Assembly (NCBI RefSeq): GCF_003634705.1
Contig: NZ_RBWU01000009.1
Location: 52,307 to 116,306, forward strand
Source: Actinomadura pelletieri DSM 43383
GTDB lineage: Bacteria; Actinomycetota; Actinomycetes; Streptosporangiales; Streptosporangiaceae
DNA length: 64,000 nt
Reading direction: 5' to 3'
Position 1 is the stretch's first letter, and each line of letters begins with the position of its first letter. A program made the translations under genes and the position numbers. Positions 45,308-53,805 of the stretch are shown piece by piece. Below the pieces are notes generated by a model. The model saw only the letters and a list, made by a program, of their open reading frames with translations. It did not search any database and was not told the DNA's origin.

Positions 45308-46924
45308 ATGTCTTACGCCATCGTGTGCTCGGACCTGTCGTTCGCGTGGGAGGACGGAACCGTCGTCCTGGACGGCCTCGACGTCGCGTTCGGCACCGGC
45401 CGGACGGGTCTGGTCGGCGTCAACGGCTCCGGCAAGTCCACCCTCCTGAAGATCATCGCCGGTGAGCTGCGTCCCGCGTCGGGCACGGTCACCGTCGAGG
45501 GCGAGATCGGGTACCTGCCGCAGAACCTTGTCCTCGACGACTCGGCGACGGTCGCCGACCTGCTCGGCGTCGCCGGGACCCGTGCGGCGCTGCACGCCAT
45601 CGAGCGCGGCGAGGCCACCGAAGAGAACTTCGCCGCCGTGGGGGATGACTGGGACGTCGAGGAACGCGCCCACGCCGAACTCGGCAGGCTCGGCCTCGGC
45701 CATCTGCACCTGGACCGGACCGTCCCGACGCTGTCGGGCGGGGAGGCCGTGCTGACCGGGCTCGCGGCGCATCTCCTCGCCCGCCCGGACGTCCTGCTGC
45801 TGGACGAGCCGACCAACAACCTCGACCTGGACGCGCGGCGCCGCCTCTACGACGCGGTCGAGTCGTGGACGGGCGTCCTGGTCGTCGTCAGCCACGACCG
45901 GGAGCTGCTCGACCGGGTCGACGAGATCGCCGACCTGCGCGACGGCGCCGTCCGGACCTTCGGCGGGAACCTGTCCGCCTACGAGGAACTGCTCGCGGTC
46001 GAGAAGGAGGCCGCGGAACGGACCGTCCGGGCCGCCGGGACCGACCTGCGCCGGCAGAAACGCGAACTGGAGGAGGCCCACGTCAAGCTGGCCCGGCGCC
46101 GCCGGTACGGCGCCAAGATGTACGAGAACAAACGCGAACCGAAGATCGTGATGGGCGCCCGCAAACGGCAGGCGCAGGAGTCGGCGGGCAAGCACCGCAT
46201 CATGCACGAGGAGCGCCTGGCCGACGCCAGGACGCGGCTGGCCGAGGCGGAGGACGCGGTTCGCGCCGACGAGGAGATCCGCATCGAGCTGCCCGCCACC
46301 GACGTCCCCGCCGGGCGGACGGTCGCGACCGTGACAGGGCTCGGCGCCCCCGAACCGGATGTCGCGACCCTCACCGAGCTGGTCGTTCGCGGTCCGGAGC
46401 GAATCGCGCTCACCGGCCCGAACGGCTCGGGCAAGACCACGTTGTTGCGCGCGTTGACCGGCGACCGCGCCCCCGAAGGGGTCGCCGTCACGGTCGGCGT
46501 GGACGGCGTCCGGTACCTGCCGCAGCGGCTCGACGTCCTCGACGAGGCGCTCAGCGTCATGGACAACGTCCGCGTGCGGGCGCCGTCGACGTCGCCGGCG
46601 GAGATCAGGGCCGGGCTGGCGCGGTTCCTGTTCCGCGGCGCCCGCGCCGAGCGGCCCGCCGGAACCCTGTCCGGCGGCGAACGGTTCCGTGCCGTGCTGG
46701 CGTCGCTGCTGCTCGCCGAACCGGCCCCGCGGCTGCTCCTGCTGGACGAGCCGACCAACAACCTCGACATGGCCGCCGTCGCCCAGCTCGGCCAGGCCCT
46801 CGCCGCCTACCGGGGCGCGCTGATCGTGGTCAGCCACGACGTGCCGTTCCTGCGGACGCTCGGCATCACCCGCTGGCTCCGTATGGACCGCCGGACGGGC
46901 CTGTCGGACGTCGATCCGATGTGA
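45308..46924 (+). CDS. ABC-F family ATPase (ribosome-associated type)
   Basis: 538 residues and no membrane domain. Two ABC domains: Walker A GVNGSGKST, signature LSGGEAVL and Walker B LLLDEPTNN in the first; GPNGSGKTT, LSGGERFRA and LLLDEPTNN in the second. They are joined by a charged linker (about 250-310). Such proteins act on the ribosome, as antibiotic-resistance (ARE) or translation-rescue factors. The linker length and sequence are not enough to say which. ATG at 45308 has GGAGG nine bases upstream; the frame is open further, to a possible start at 45230. Convergent with the next gene, two bases apart. Confidence 0.9.
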   Translation: MSYAIVCSDLSFAWEDGTVVLDGLDVAFGTGRTGLVGVNGSGKSTLLKIIAGELRPASGTVTVEGEIGYLPQNLVLDDSATVADLLGVAGTRAALHAIERGEATEENFAAVGDDWDVEERAHAELGRLGLGHLHLDRTVPTLSGGEAVLTGLAAHLLARPDVLLLDEPTNNLDLDARRRLYDAVESWTGVLVVVSHDRELLDRVDEIADLRDGAVRTFGGNLSAYEELLAVEKEAAERTVRAAGTDLRRQKRELEEAHVKLARRRRYGAKMYENKREPKIVMGARKRQAQESAGKHRIMHEERLADARTRLAEAEDAVRADEEIRIELPATDVPAGRTVATVTGLGAPEPDVATLTELVVRGPERIALTGPNGSGKTTLLRALTGDRAPEGVAVTVGVDGVRYLPQRLDVLDEALSVMDNVRVRAPSTSPAEIRAGLARFLFRGARAERPAGTLSGGERFRAVLASLLLAEPAPRLLLLDEPTNNLDMAAVAQLGQALAAYRGALIVVSHDVPFLRTLGITRWLRMDRRTGLSDVDPM

Positions 46925-46926
46925 GT

Positions 46927-48255
46927 TCAGCCGGCCCGGCCGCGCGCCGCCCGCTCCAGGGCGGCGGTCAGCCGGTCCAGGAACGCGCCGTCATCGGCCG
47001 GTTCCGGGCATGTCGAGAGCGCCCTGCACCGCAGGCGTTCCCGCAGGTGCCGCCGCAGGACCCGGCTGAACTCCGGGTAGTAGGCCGACGACGGCCGGGC
47101 CCGCGCGCCCATGACCGCCTCCCGGATCACCTCGGGGTCGGCGTGCAGGACGAGACGCTTGCGCCGGGTTCCCTGGTTTCCGCACGCGCCGGCGTCCGAC
47201 CCGTAGACGTCGGCGCGGACGGGGACCAGACCGCCGCACGCGAACATCCGCTTCTGCTGCGGCGCGTCCGTGAGATAGGTGATCAGGTCGCGGGCGGCGC
47301 GGGCGCGGTCGTCCGGAAGGGAGGCCGCGATGGCGAGGCTCTGCCCGCCGAGGACCCGTTCCCCCGGGTAGGGGACGGCTCCGATCTGCTCCGGTCTCAG
47401 CTCGGCGCCGTCGGTGAGCAGTTGGGTGTAGAAGGCGGGCCAGTCGCGAAGGAACGCCACATCGCCGCGTTCGAAGGCGTCGATGCCGGCGTTCTCGTCG
47501 GCGTCCAGGGAGGCGGGGGAGATCGGCGGGCGGTTCCCGCGCATGGCGGCGCCGACGTCGCGGAGCGTGGCGAGCACCGCCTGCCGGTCCATCGTCACCG
47601 TGCCGTCCTCGGCCACGGTGATGTCCCCGCCGTGGTCGCGGATCAGTTCGAGGACGTTGACGGTGAACCCCTCGTAGTCGTCGAGCTGGAGCATCAGGCC
47701 ACCGGCGACGGGCCTGTCCGGCCGTGCGGTCAGCGCCCGTGCCTCGGCCATCAGCTCCTCATGGGTACGAGGAGTCTTCCCGACCAGGTCCTTGCGGTAG
47801 ATGAGCAGCGGCGCGTCGGTGTTCAGCGGAACGGCCCAGAGCTTGTCCCGAAAACGTCCGGTGCTGAGGACCTCCGGGATGACGCTTCCCAGGTCACGTT
47901 CGGGGATCCCGACAGGGTCGATGTAGCCCGCCTCGACGAACTCCGGGATCCAGGGCGTGTCGATGAGGAACACCTCCGCCGAGCAGCTCCCTGACCGCGC
48001 GGTGGAGACCAGTTCGCTGTGCTCCAGATCGCTGATCAACGGCAACTCCCGGAACTCCGCCCGCATGCCGTCCGGGGGCCGCCAGCTCTGGACGAGCGCG
48101 CGGCGCGTGCCCGTGTCGTCTCTCCCGCCGAGGACGGTGAGCGGCCCTTCCGTCCTGCACCGGGACGGCGCCGACGTCGTCTCGCCGTAGACGGTCAAGG
48201 CGAGAAGTGTGATCGCGAAGCCGAGGAAGGCGGCGAGGCGCAGATGGTTCGGCAT
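46927..48255 (-). CDS. Extracellular solute-binding protein (sugar type), membrane tethered
   Basis: 442 residues. The N-terminus (LRLAAFLGFAITLLALTVYG) is a signal or anchor without a lipobox. The body follows the family 1 solute-binding fold: DLEHSELVSTARSGSCSAEVFLIDTPWIPEFVEAGYIDP, RDKLWAVPLNTDAPLLIYRKDLVGKTP, AGIDAFERGDVAFLRDWPAFY, GGQSLAIAASLPDDRARAARDLITYL. No ABC permease or ATPase gene for uptake is next to it. It is encoded 13 bases after a VWA protein gene on the same strand. A sensing or binding role, rather than transport, is possible. Confidence 0.82.
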   Translation of the reverse strand: MPNHLRLAAFLGFAITLLALTVYGETTSAPSRCRTEGPLTVLGGRDDTGTRRALVQSWRPPDGMRAEFRELPLISDLEHSELVSTARSGSCSAEVFLIDTPWIPEFVEAGYIDPVGIPERDLGSVIPEVLSTGRFRDKLWAVPLNTDAPLLIYRKDLVGKTPRTHEELMAEARALTARPDRPVAGGLMLQLDDYEGFTVNVLELIRDHGGDITVAEDGTVTMDRQAVLATLRDVGAAMRGNRPPISPASLDADENAGIDAFERGDVAFLRDWPAFYTQLLTDGAELRPEQIGAVPYPGERVLGGQSLAIAASLPDDRARAARDLITYLTDAPQQKRMFACGGLVPVRADVYGSDAGACGNQGTRRKRLVLHADPEVIREAVMGARARPSSAYYPEFSRVLRRHLRERLRCRALSTCPEPADDGAFLDRLTAALERAARGRAG

Positions 48256-48268
48256 TCCGGCTCCTTCC

Positions 48269-50152
48269 CTACAGGCCGGCGAACAGCGCGTCGAGCATCG
48301 CGTCGGCGGTCCGCTTCCCGTCCACGCAGTGGAACCTGGGCAGGGTGGCCTCCAGGGCCACCAGGTCCTTCGCGCAGCCCGCCCCCGTCAGCGCGAGGAC
48401 GTGGACGTCCGGGCTGTCCGCGTCGTCCAGCGCGTCCCTGAGCCGCCGCCGGGTGGACAGGTCGTCGCCCGCCGGGTCGTCGTCCTCCCCGTCGGTGAGC
48501 ACCACCAGCGTGCGCCTGCCGGTTCCGTGCTCGGCCACGGTGGTGATCGCGTGGTACAGCGGGGTGGTTCCGGCGTCGGCGCGGCGTAGCTGATCCAGTT
48601 TCGTCCTGATCCGCAGGGTCTGGGGGTCGTCGGCGGGCGCGTGCGGGACCAGCACGGCGGGCGCGCGTCCCGTCGGGCCGCCGGGAAAACGCCACAGGCC
48701 CACCCGGTCGCCGCGACCGAACCGGGTCAGGGCGTTGTCGATGATCGTCAACGCGTTCGTGAGTCGCGTGCCGCCGCGCGTGCGCCCGTTCATCGTCGCC
48801 GAGTAGTCGAGCAGGAACTCGATGGAGAACGGTCTGCGGGCCTCCGCCATGAGGTCCCGGCCCTGCGTCAGGTGCGCGGGTGTGAGCGTGGAGCCCGCGG
48901 GCCCCTTGGCCGGTGGCGGGCCGTGGCGGGCGAGCCAGTCGCCGAACCCGTCCGCGAACCGGTTCCCCTCCTCGTCCTCGCCGCCCCAGCGGACCTGCAC
49001 GATGGGCCGGTCGACCGCCGGGGTCCATCCGCTGGGACGCAGCGTCACCAGATGTTCCTCCCGGGGCAGGACGGAGACCCCGCAGGGCAGGCCGGAGTTG
49101 TACGCCTCGATGGAGGCCAGCGGCACGAACGCCACGGCGATCGTGGCGTCGTCCGCGTCCAGTTCGCGAAGCCGGCACAGCGACTCGCCGGGGTCGTCGG
49201 GCACGCCGCCGTCACGGTCGATCATGTTGAACAGCTCCCGCCGCCGCGCCTGCGCCGCGCCGTCGTCGCCGACGCTGCCGCTGAAGAGCGCGAAGACACC
49301 GGCCAGCCCCGACTCGGTCCGCTCCGGACGGGGCAGGACCAGACGGGTCGTCCGGCCGAGCAGGCCGTTCCACGACACCGACCCGGCGCCGGTGAGGCCG
49401 AGACTCTCCACGACTCGCCGGGACGCGGCGAGCACCAGGGGCGACGGCGTCCCGAAGCTCCCGTCGGTCCGCAGCCGCGCCCGGCTCCCGCCGAGCGGCC
49501 GGATCCACGTTCCGTCGGGACGCAGGTCGGTCAGGGGCTCGCCGGTGGCGAGGCTCACCGCGGCGCGGGTCCCGGGCACCCAGACCTTCGGGCGCGGCCG
49601 CTCCGCGAGGTCCCACATTCCCGTGAACGCCGCCTCCAGTTCGCCCGGCGGGGGCGCCTCGAACACGGTCACGCGGACGGGCGCGCAGCCGTCTCCGTCC
49701 TGTTCGGCCTCGTGCTCGGCGTACTTCTCCGCCTGGTCCTGGACCGCGTCGATGTTCTCCGGCGCGGCCATGACGGGCACTTCGGCCGGCGGCCCGCAGC
49801 CTACGGTTCCCGAGGACACCGCGCGGGGCACGGTCGTCCAACCGACGAAGAGGACCACGGCGACGGCCGCGCCGGTGAGGGCCGCGAGTCCGGTACGGAG
49901 TACGACGCCGACCCCGCCTCCGCCACGCCGGATCCGGGGAGGGTGCAGACGGCGAACATCAGTCGTGTACAGGACGCCGTCCACGAAGAGCAGCGCGGCG
50001 ACGCACCCGACGAAGAACAGCGGGAGACGCTCGACGCCGTAGGCGCCCGCCAGTGCGGCCGAGGCGGGGACGGCGACGCCGAGTAACGGCAGCCAGATCT
50101 CGCGCACATGCTCGGACCAGGGCGGTTTGCCCAGTGGCGGCCCGAACGACAT
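48269..50152 (-). CDS. Membrane protein with substrate-binding-like and VWA domains
   Basis: 627 residues. Three membrane helices near the N-terminus (about 20-39, 43-61, 84-104) are followed by a large external region (130-400) resembling a solute-binding protein (TVPRAVSSGTVGCGPPAEVPVMAAPENIDAV..., FVPLASIEAYNSGLPCGV). A C-terminal VWA domain has FLLDYSATMNG (metal site D-x-S-x-T), GTTPLYHAI and VLTDGEDDD. Known proteins with this order are called substrate-binding and VWA domain proteins, of unknown function. It is co-transcribed with the solute-binding gene behind it. Confidence 0.82.
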   Translation of the reverse strand: MSFGPPLGKPPWSEHVREIWLPLLGVAVPASAALAGAYGVERLPLFFVGCVAALLFVDGVLYTTDVRRLHPPRIRRGGGGVGVVLRTGLAALTGAAVAVVLFVGWTTVPRAVSSGTVGCGPPAEVPVMAAPENIDAVQDQAEKYAEHEAEQDGDGCAPVRVTVFEAPPPGELEAAFTGMWDLAERPRPKVWVPGTRAAVSLATGEPLTDLRPDGTWIRPLGGSRARLRTDGSFGTPSPLVLAASRRVVESLGLTGAGSVSWNGLLGRTTRLVLPRPERTESGLAGVFALFSGSVGDDGAAQARRRELFNMIDRDGGVPDDPGESLCRLRELDADDATIAVAFVPLASIEAYNSGLPCGVSVLPREEHLVTLRPSGWTPAVDRPIVQVRWGGEDEEGNRFADGFGDWLARHGPPPAKGPAGSTLTPAHLTQGRDLMAEARRPFSIEFLLDYSATMNGRTRGGTRLTNALTIIDNALTRFGRGDRVGLWRFPGGPTGRAPAVLVPHAPADDPQTLRIRTKLDQLRRADAGTTPLYHAITTVAEHGTGRRTLVVLTDGEDDDPAGDDLSTRRRLRDALDDADSPDVHVLALTGAGCAKDLVALEATLPRFHCVDGKRTADAMLDALFAGL

Positions 50153-50188
50153 CTGCGGCTCCAGCTCTCGTCGTGTGGGGAACAGTGA

Positions 50189-50243
50189 ACAGGACGAAGA
50201 CGGCCGAGGATGGGTGAAGCTTCACACGATGTCTTCGTCCTGT
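50189..50243. promoter_or_regulatory. Nested inverted repeats upstream of the VWA gene
   Basis: A perfect 13-bp inverted repeat, ACAGGACGAAGAC (50189-50201) and GTCTTCGTCCTGT (50231-50243), encloses a second palindrome GTGAAGCTTCAC (50214-50225). It lies between the end of the ABC-2 permease gene (minus strand) and the start of the VWA gene (minus strand). It can be a terminator for the exporter operon or an operator for the VWA-SBP operon; there is no T-run. Confidence 0.6.
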
Positions 50244-50295
50244 GCCACTCGACGACTGGGACGCCTCCTGACGGGGGAAGGTTCCGGACCGTTCG

Positions 50296-51174
50296 TCAGG
50301 TCAGGACGCGCTTGGTGAAGGTGCGCATGGCGGCCCAGGTCAGCAGAATCGTGCCGCCGATAATGGCCAACAGGAACACCCACGCCGGCATGTGCGGGAC
50401 GTCCGGTGTCAGCGCGCTGCGCAGCCCCTCGCTGAGGTACACCAGCGGGTTGAACAGGCTGGCGATCTGCAGCCAGCGGATGTCCTCCAGCGCCGACCAC
50501 GGGTAGTACACGCAGCCGAGCATGGTCATGGGCAGCAGCACCACCGCGAACAGCATCTGGACCTTCTGCGGGTTCATCAACGTCCCCAGCAGCAGACCGC
50601 CCGCGGCCGACAGCAGCGCCCCGGACACCATCACCACGATCAGGACGGGCCAGTTGTCCACGTGCACCTTCGGCGCCTGGCCGTCGGCGTGGATGAACAG
50701 CACCGCGGGGAACACCAGCAGCCCCCCGATCAGGCCCTGCACCGCCGCCGCGACGATCTTCTGTACGCCCAGCAGCGGGATCGGCACCGGGGCCAGCGCC
50801 CGGTCGGTGATGGACTTCTGCCAGTTCAGCTCCATCATCAGCGGGAAGATCACCGCCATCATCGCCTGCATGATGATGGACGACCCGACCAGGCCGGGCA
50901 CCAGGATCGTGGCGAAGGTCGGCCCGCCGGGGCCGCCCGCCATCGCACCGCCGCCGAGCTTCGGCAGGACGTAGGCGAACACGAAGACGAACAGCACCGG
51001 CTGCACCAGCACGCGCAGGAACGTGGACAGGAAGTTCTTGCGCATGACCCTCGCCTCGCGCGCCATCATCGCGGCGAAGGTGCGGGGGATCGTCGCCCGC
51101 GCGGGCGGCGGCGGGGCCAGGACGGCGGGCACGGTGCCGGTGCCGCCGCCCGTGGTGGCGGTGGACGCGCTCAT
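50296..51174 (-). CDS. ABC-2 type permease (drug export)
   Basis: 292 residues with six membrane helices (for example FLRVLVQPVLFVFVFAYVLP, TILVPGLVGSSIIMQAMMAVIFPLMM, IVVMVSGALLSAAGGLLLG, MLFAVVLLPMTMLGCVYYPWSAL). There is a 40-residue cytoplasmic N-terminus rich in Thr, Gly and Pro. The ABC-2 signature SLFNPLVYLSEGLRSALTP is typical of the DrrB/daunorubicin-type permease. It pairs with the ATPase gene upstream by a four-base overlap. The substrate is unknown. Confidence 0.9.
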   Translation of the reverse strand: MSASTATTGGGTGTVPAVLAPPPPARATIPRTFAAMMAREARVMRKNFLSTFLRVLVQPVLFVFVFAYVLPKLGGGAMAGGPGGPTFATILVPGLVGSSIIMQAMMAVIFPLMMELNWQKSITDRALAPVPIPLLGVQKIVAAAVQGLIGGLLVFPAVLFIHADGQAPKVHVDNWPVLIVVMVSGALLSAAGGLLLGTLMNPQKVQMLFAVVLLPMTMLGCVYYPWSALEDIRWLQIASLFNPLVYLSEGLRSALTPDVPHMPAWVFLLAIIGGTILLTWAAMRTFTKRVLT

Positions 51175-52136
51175 TCGCGGTAGTCCCTTCCGGTCAGGGT
51201 GAGGAAGACGGTCTCCAGGCTGGGACGCAGCTGGGTGGCGTCGGTGACGCCGACACCGGCGCGGGAGCCGATCGTGACCAGTTCGCCGAGCAGGCCGCCC
51301 GGGTCGGAGGCGAACACGCGGACCTGGCCGTCGTTGACCTCGACCTTGGTGATGCCGTCCCGGTCGGCGAGGGCGCGGACCCCGGCGGGGGCCGCGGTGT
51401 CGTAGGCGACGGTGATGACGGTGTCGGCGCCCGCGGTGGACTTCAGCTCGTCCACGGTCCCGCTGGCGAGGATCTCGCCGTGGTCGACGACGGCGACCCG
51501 GTCGCAGAGCGCCTCCGCCTCCTCCATGTAGTGGGTGGTGAGCACGATCGTCTGCCCGGCTGCCTGGAGGCCGCGCAGGACGTCCCACAGGTTGGTGCGG
51601 GTCTGCGGGTCGAGGCCGGCGGTCGGCTCGTCCAGGAACAGCACCTCGGGGCCGTGCATCAGGGCACGGCAGATCATGACGCGCTTGGCCTGCCCGCCCG
51701 AGATCTCGAACGGGTTGCCGGTGCGCTGCTCGGTGAGGCCGAACAGCTCCAGCAGTTCGTCGGCGCGCCCGCGGGCGTCGCGGGCGCCGAGCCCGAAGTA
51801 CCGGCCCCGGAACTCCAGGTTCTCGGCGACGGTCAGGTCGCTGTCGAGGGTGTTGTTCTGCGACACGACGCCGATCCGGCGCTTGATCTCGACGGCGTCG
51901 TCCACCACGTCGAGGCCGCACACGTGCGCGCTGCCGCCGGTGGGGGTGACGAGGGTGGTGAGCATGCCGATGGTCGTCGACTTGCCCGCGCCGTTCGGGC
52001 CGAGCAGCCCGAAGAACTCGCCGCGCGGGACGTCCAGATCGATGCCCCGCACCGCGGGCACCGCCGGACGCGGCCCGGACGCGGGATAGGTCTTGCGCAG
52101 GTCGACCGTGTGAACGGCGGCCGGGGATTCGGTCAC
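51171..52136 (-). CDS. ABC transporter ATP-binding protein (DrrA type)
   Basis: 321 residues. Walker A GPNGAGKST, Q-loop VSQNNTLD, signature ISGGQAKRV, Walker B VLFLDEPTAGLDP and H-loop TTHYMEEAEAL are all present. The C-terminal 90-residue extension (ADTVITVAYDT...LETVFLTLTGRDYRE) is the family's DrrA-type regulatory tail. GTG start. It overlaps the MarR gene and the permease by four bases each, so the three are one operon under MarR control. Confidence 0.93.
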   Translation of the reverse strand: MTESPAAVHTVDLRKTYPASGPRPAVPAVRGIDLDVPRGEFFGLLGPNGAGKSTTIGMLTTLVTPTGGSAHVCGLDVVDDAVEIKRRIGVVSQNNTLDSDLTVAENLEFRGRYFGLGARDARGRADELLELFGLTEQRTGNPFEISGGQAKRVMICRALMHGPEVLFLDEPTAGLDPQTRTNLWDVLRGLQAAGQTIVLTTHYMEEAEALCDRVAVVDHGEILASGTVDELKSTAGADTVITVAYDTAAPAGVRALADRDGITKVEVNDGQVRVFASDPGGLLGELVTIGSRAGVGVTDATQLRPSLETVFLTLTGRDYRE

Positions 52137-52648
52137 GCGCCGTCTCCCTTCGCTTCTTCTCTGTCGGTCTCGTCTTCGGAGTTCGGGCAGGTCCCGAACC
52201 GGGTGATGAGGTTGAGCAGGAACCGTCGGACGGCGGCCTCGTCGCCCTCGTCCACCACGTCGTAGAGGCGGTCCAGGTCGCTGCCGATCGGCTCGGCCTT
52301 CTCGGCGAGCAGCCTGCGCCCGGAGTCGGTGATGCGCAGCATCACGCCCCGCCGGTCGCGGTAGGAGCGTTCGCGGCGCACATGCCCGTTGCGCTCCAGC
52401 GTGTCGACCACCGAGGTGACGGTCGCCGGGGTGACGGCCAGCCGCTTGGCGACCTCGCTCGGGCGCAGGCCGTCCTCGACGATGAGCTGGCGCAGCAGGA
52501 AGAACCCGACCGGGCTCATGCCGTGCCGGCTGATGACCCGCCACGTGGCGGGCGTCGACAACCGCGCGGCCACCGTGAACAGCTGCCCGATCGGCCACTC
52601 CTCCGCCGGACCGACCGCCCGTAGCCCGCAGAACTCGGAGTTCTCCAT
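52133..52648 (-). CDS. MarR family regulator
   Basis: 171 residues. Winged-helix motif: MSPVGFFLLRQLIVEDGLRPSEVAKRLAVTPATVTSVVDTLERNGHVRRERSYRDRRGVMLRITDSGRRLL. The C-terminal dimerisation helices are acidic. It likely represses the exporter operon and its own synthesis, released by an unknown ligand. ATG at 52648 is about twelve bases after AGGGGG. The A+T-rich gap to argC carries palindromic candidate sites for it. Confidence 0.93.
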   Translation of the reverse strand: MENSEFCGLRAVGPAEEWPIGQLFTVAARLSTPATWRVISRHGMSPVGFFLLRQLIVEDGLRPSEVAKRLAVTPATVTSVVDTLERNGHVRRERSYRDRRGVMLRITDSGRRLLAEKAEPIGSDLDRLYDVVDEGDEAAVRRFLLNLITRFGTCPNSEDETDREEAKGDGA

Positions 52649-52674
52649 GGCGGCCGATGTTAGCCCCCTGATTT

Positions 52675-52702
52675 TTAGAGGGCAAATCATTAGTCCTCTA
52701 AT
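52675..52702. promoter_or_regulatory. Putative MarR operator
   Basis: An A+T-rich segment, unusual for this genome. TTAGAGG (52675-52681) and CCTCTAA (52695-52701) form an inverted repeat with 13 bases between. The right half also lies in a smaller palindrome ATTAG-TCCT-CTAAT (52689-52702). It is 27-54 bases upstream of the marR start, a plausible autoregulatory site. Confidence 0.5.
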
Positions 52703-52714
52703 TAAGTCTGGCGG

Positions 52715-52749
52715 TTGAATAATCTTTCACTGTCATGCATACTCTTGCC
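52715..52749 (+). promoter_or_regulatory. ARG boxes and promoter of the arginine operon
   Basis: TGAATAATCTTTCA (52716-52729) matches the ARG-box consensus TGAAT-n4-ATTCA with one mismatch. TGCATACTCTTGCC (52736-52749) is a weaker second box 20 bases further on, as in the paired boxes of ArgR operators. TTGAAT (52715-52720), 17-base spacer and CATACT (52738-52743) give a promoter hidden under the boxes. ArgR encoded at 58 kb would repress it with arginine. Confidence 0.65.
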
Positions 52750-52776
52750 TGGTACATCGAGGGGCGGAGTGAGCAC

Positions 52777-53805
52777 ATGGGAATCCGGACGGCGGTCGCC
52801 GGCGCCAGCGGCTACGCGGGCGGTGAGCTGCTGCGCATCCTGGCGGGACATCCGGAGTTCGAGATCGGCGCGCTGACCGCGGGCTCCAACGCGGGCACCG
52901 AACTCGGCGCGCACCAGCCCCATCTGCGATCCCTGGCCGGACGTGTGCTGGCCGAGACGACCCCGGAGACCCTGTCCGGCCACGACGTGGTGTTTTTGGC
53001 GCTTCCGCACGGAAGTTCGGCGCCGCTCGCCGCCGAACTCGGCGAGGACGTCCTTGTCATCGACTGCGGCGCCGACCACCGGCTCACCGACCCCGCCGCC
53101 TGGGAGAGGTTCTACGGGACGCCCCACGCGGGCACCTGGCCCTACGGGCTGCCCGAACTGCCCGGCCACCGGGACGCCCTGCGCGGCGCGACCCGCGTCG
53201 CCGTCCCCGGCTGCTACCCGACGGCCGTGTCCCTCGCGCTGTTCCCGGCGCTCGCCGCCGGCCTCGCCGAACCCGACGTGGTCGTGGTCGCCGCGTCCGG
53301 CACCTCCGGCGCCGGGCGGGCGCTCAAGCCGCACCTGCTGGGCAGCGAGGTGATGGGCTCGGTCTCCGCCTACGCGGTCGGCGGAACGCACAGGCATACA
53401 CCGGAGATGGTGCAGAACCTCAGCGGCGTCGCGGGCGAACCGGTGACGGTGTCGTTCACCCCGACGCTCGCGCCGATGAGCCGGGGCATCCTCGCCACCT
53501 GCACGGCCAAGGCCCGACCCGGCGTCACCGCGACCGCGCTGCGCGCCGCATACGATGAGGCGTACGCCGGTGAGCCGTTCGTCGGGCTGCTGCCGGACGG
53601 ACAGTGGCCCGCCACGTCCATGACGCTCGGCGCGAACACCGTCCTCCTCCAGGTCGCGCTCGACGAGACCGCCGGACGCGTCGTCGCCGTCGCCGCCGTC
53701 GACAACCTCACCAAGGGCACCGCGGGCGGCGCCGTGCAGAGCGCCAACCTCGCCCTCGGCCTCCCGGAAGAACTCGGGCTGACCACGATCGGAGTGTCCC
53801 CTTGA
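52777..53805 (+). CDS. argC: N-acetyl-gamma-glutamyl-phosphate reductase
   Basis: 342 residues. NADPH-binding AVAGASGYAGGELLRIL, active-site Cys in VAVPGCYPTAVSLAL, and conserved HRHTPEM near residue 210 are present. Third step of ornithine synthesis. ATG at 52777 gives the usual MGIRTAVAGASGYAG; an upstream in-frame start at 52735 lies within the second ARG box. The end overlaps argJ (TTGA). Confidence 0.97.
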   Translation: MGIRTAVAGASGYAGGELLRILAGHPEFEIGALTAGSNAGTELGAHQPHLRSLAGRVLAETTPETLSGHDVVFLALPHGSSAPLAAELGEDVLVIDCGADHRLTDPAAWERFYGTPHAGTWPYGLPELPGHRDALRGATRVAVPGCYPTAVSLALFPALAAGLAEPDVVVVAASGTSGAGRALKPHLLGSEVMGSVSAYAVGGTHRHTPEMVQNLSGVAGEPVTVSFTPTLAPMSRGILATCTAKARPGVTATALRAAYDEAYAGEPFVGLLPDGQWPATSMTLGANTVLLQVALDETAGRVVAVAAVDNLTKGTAGGAVQSANLALGLPEELGLTTIGVSP

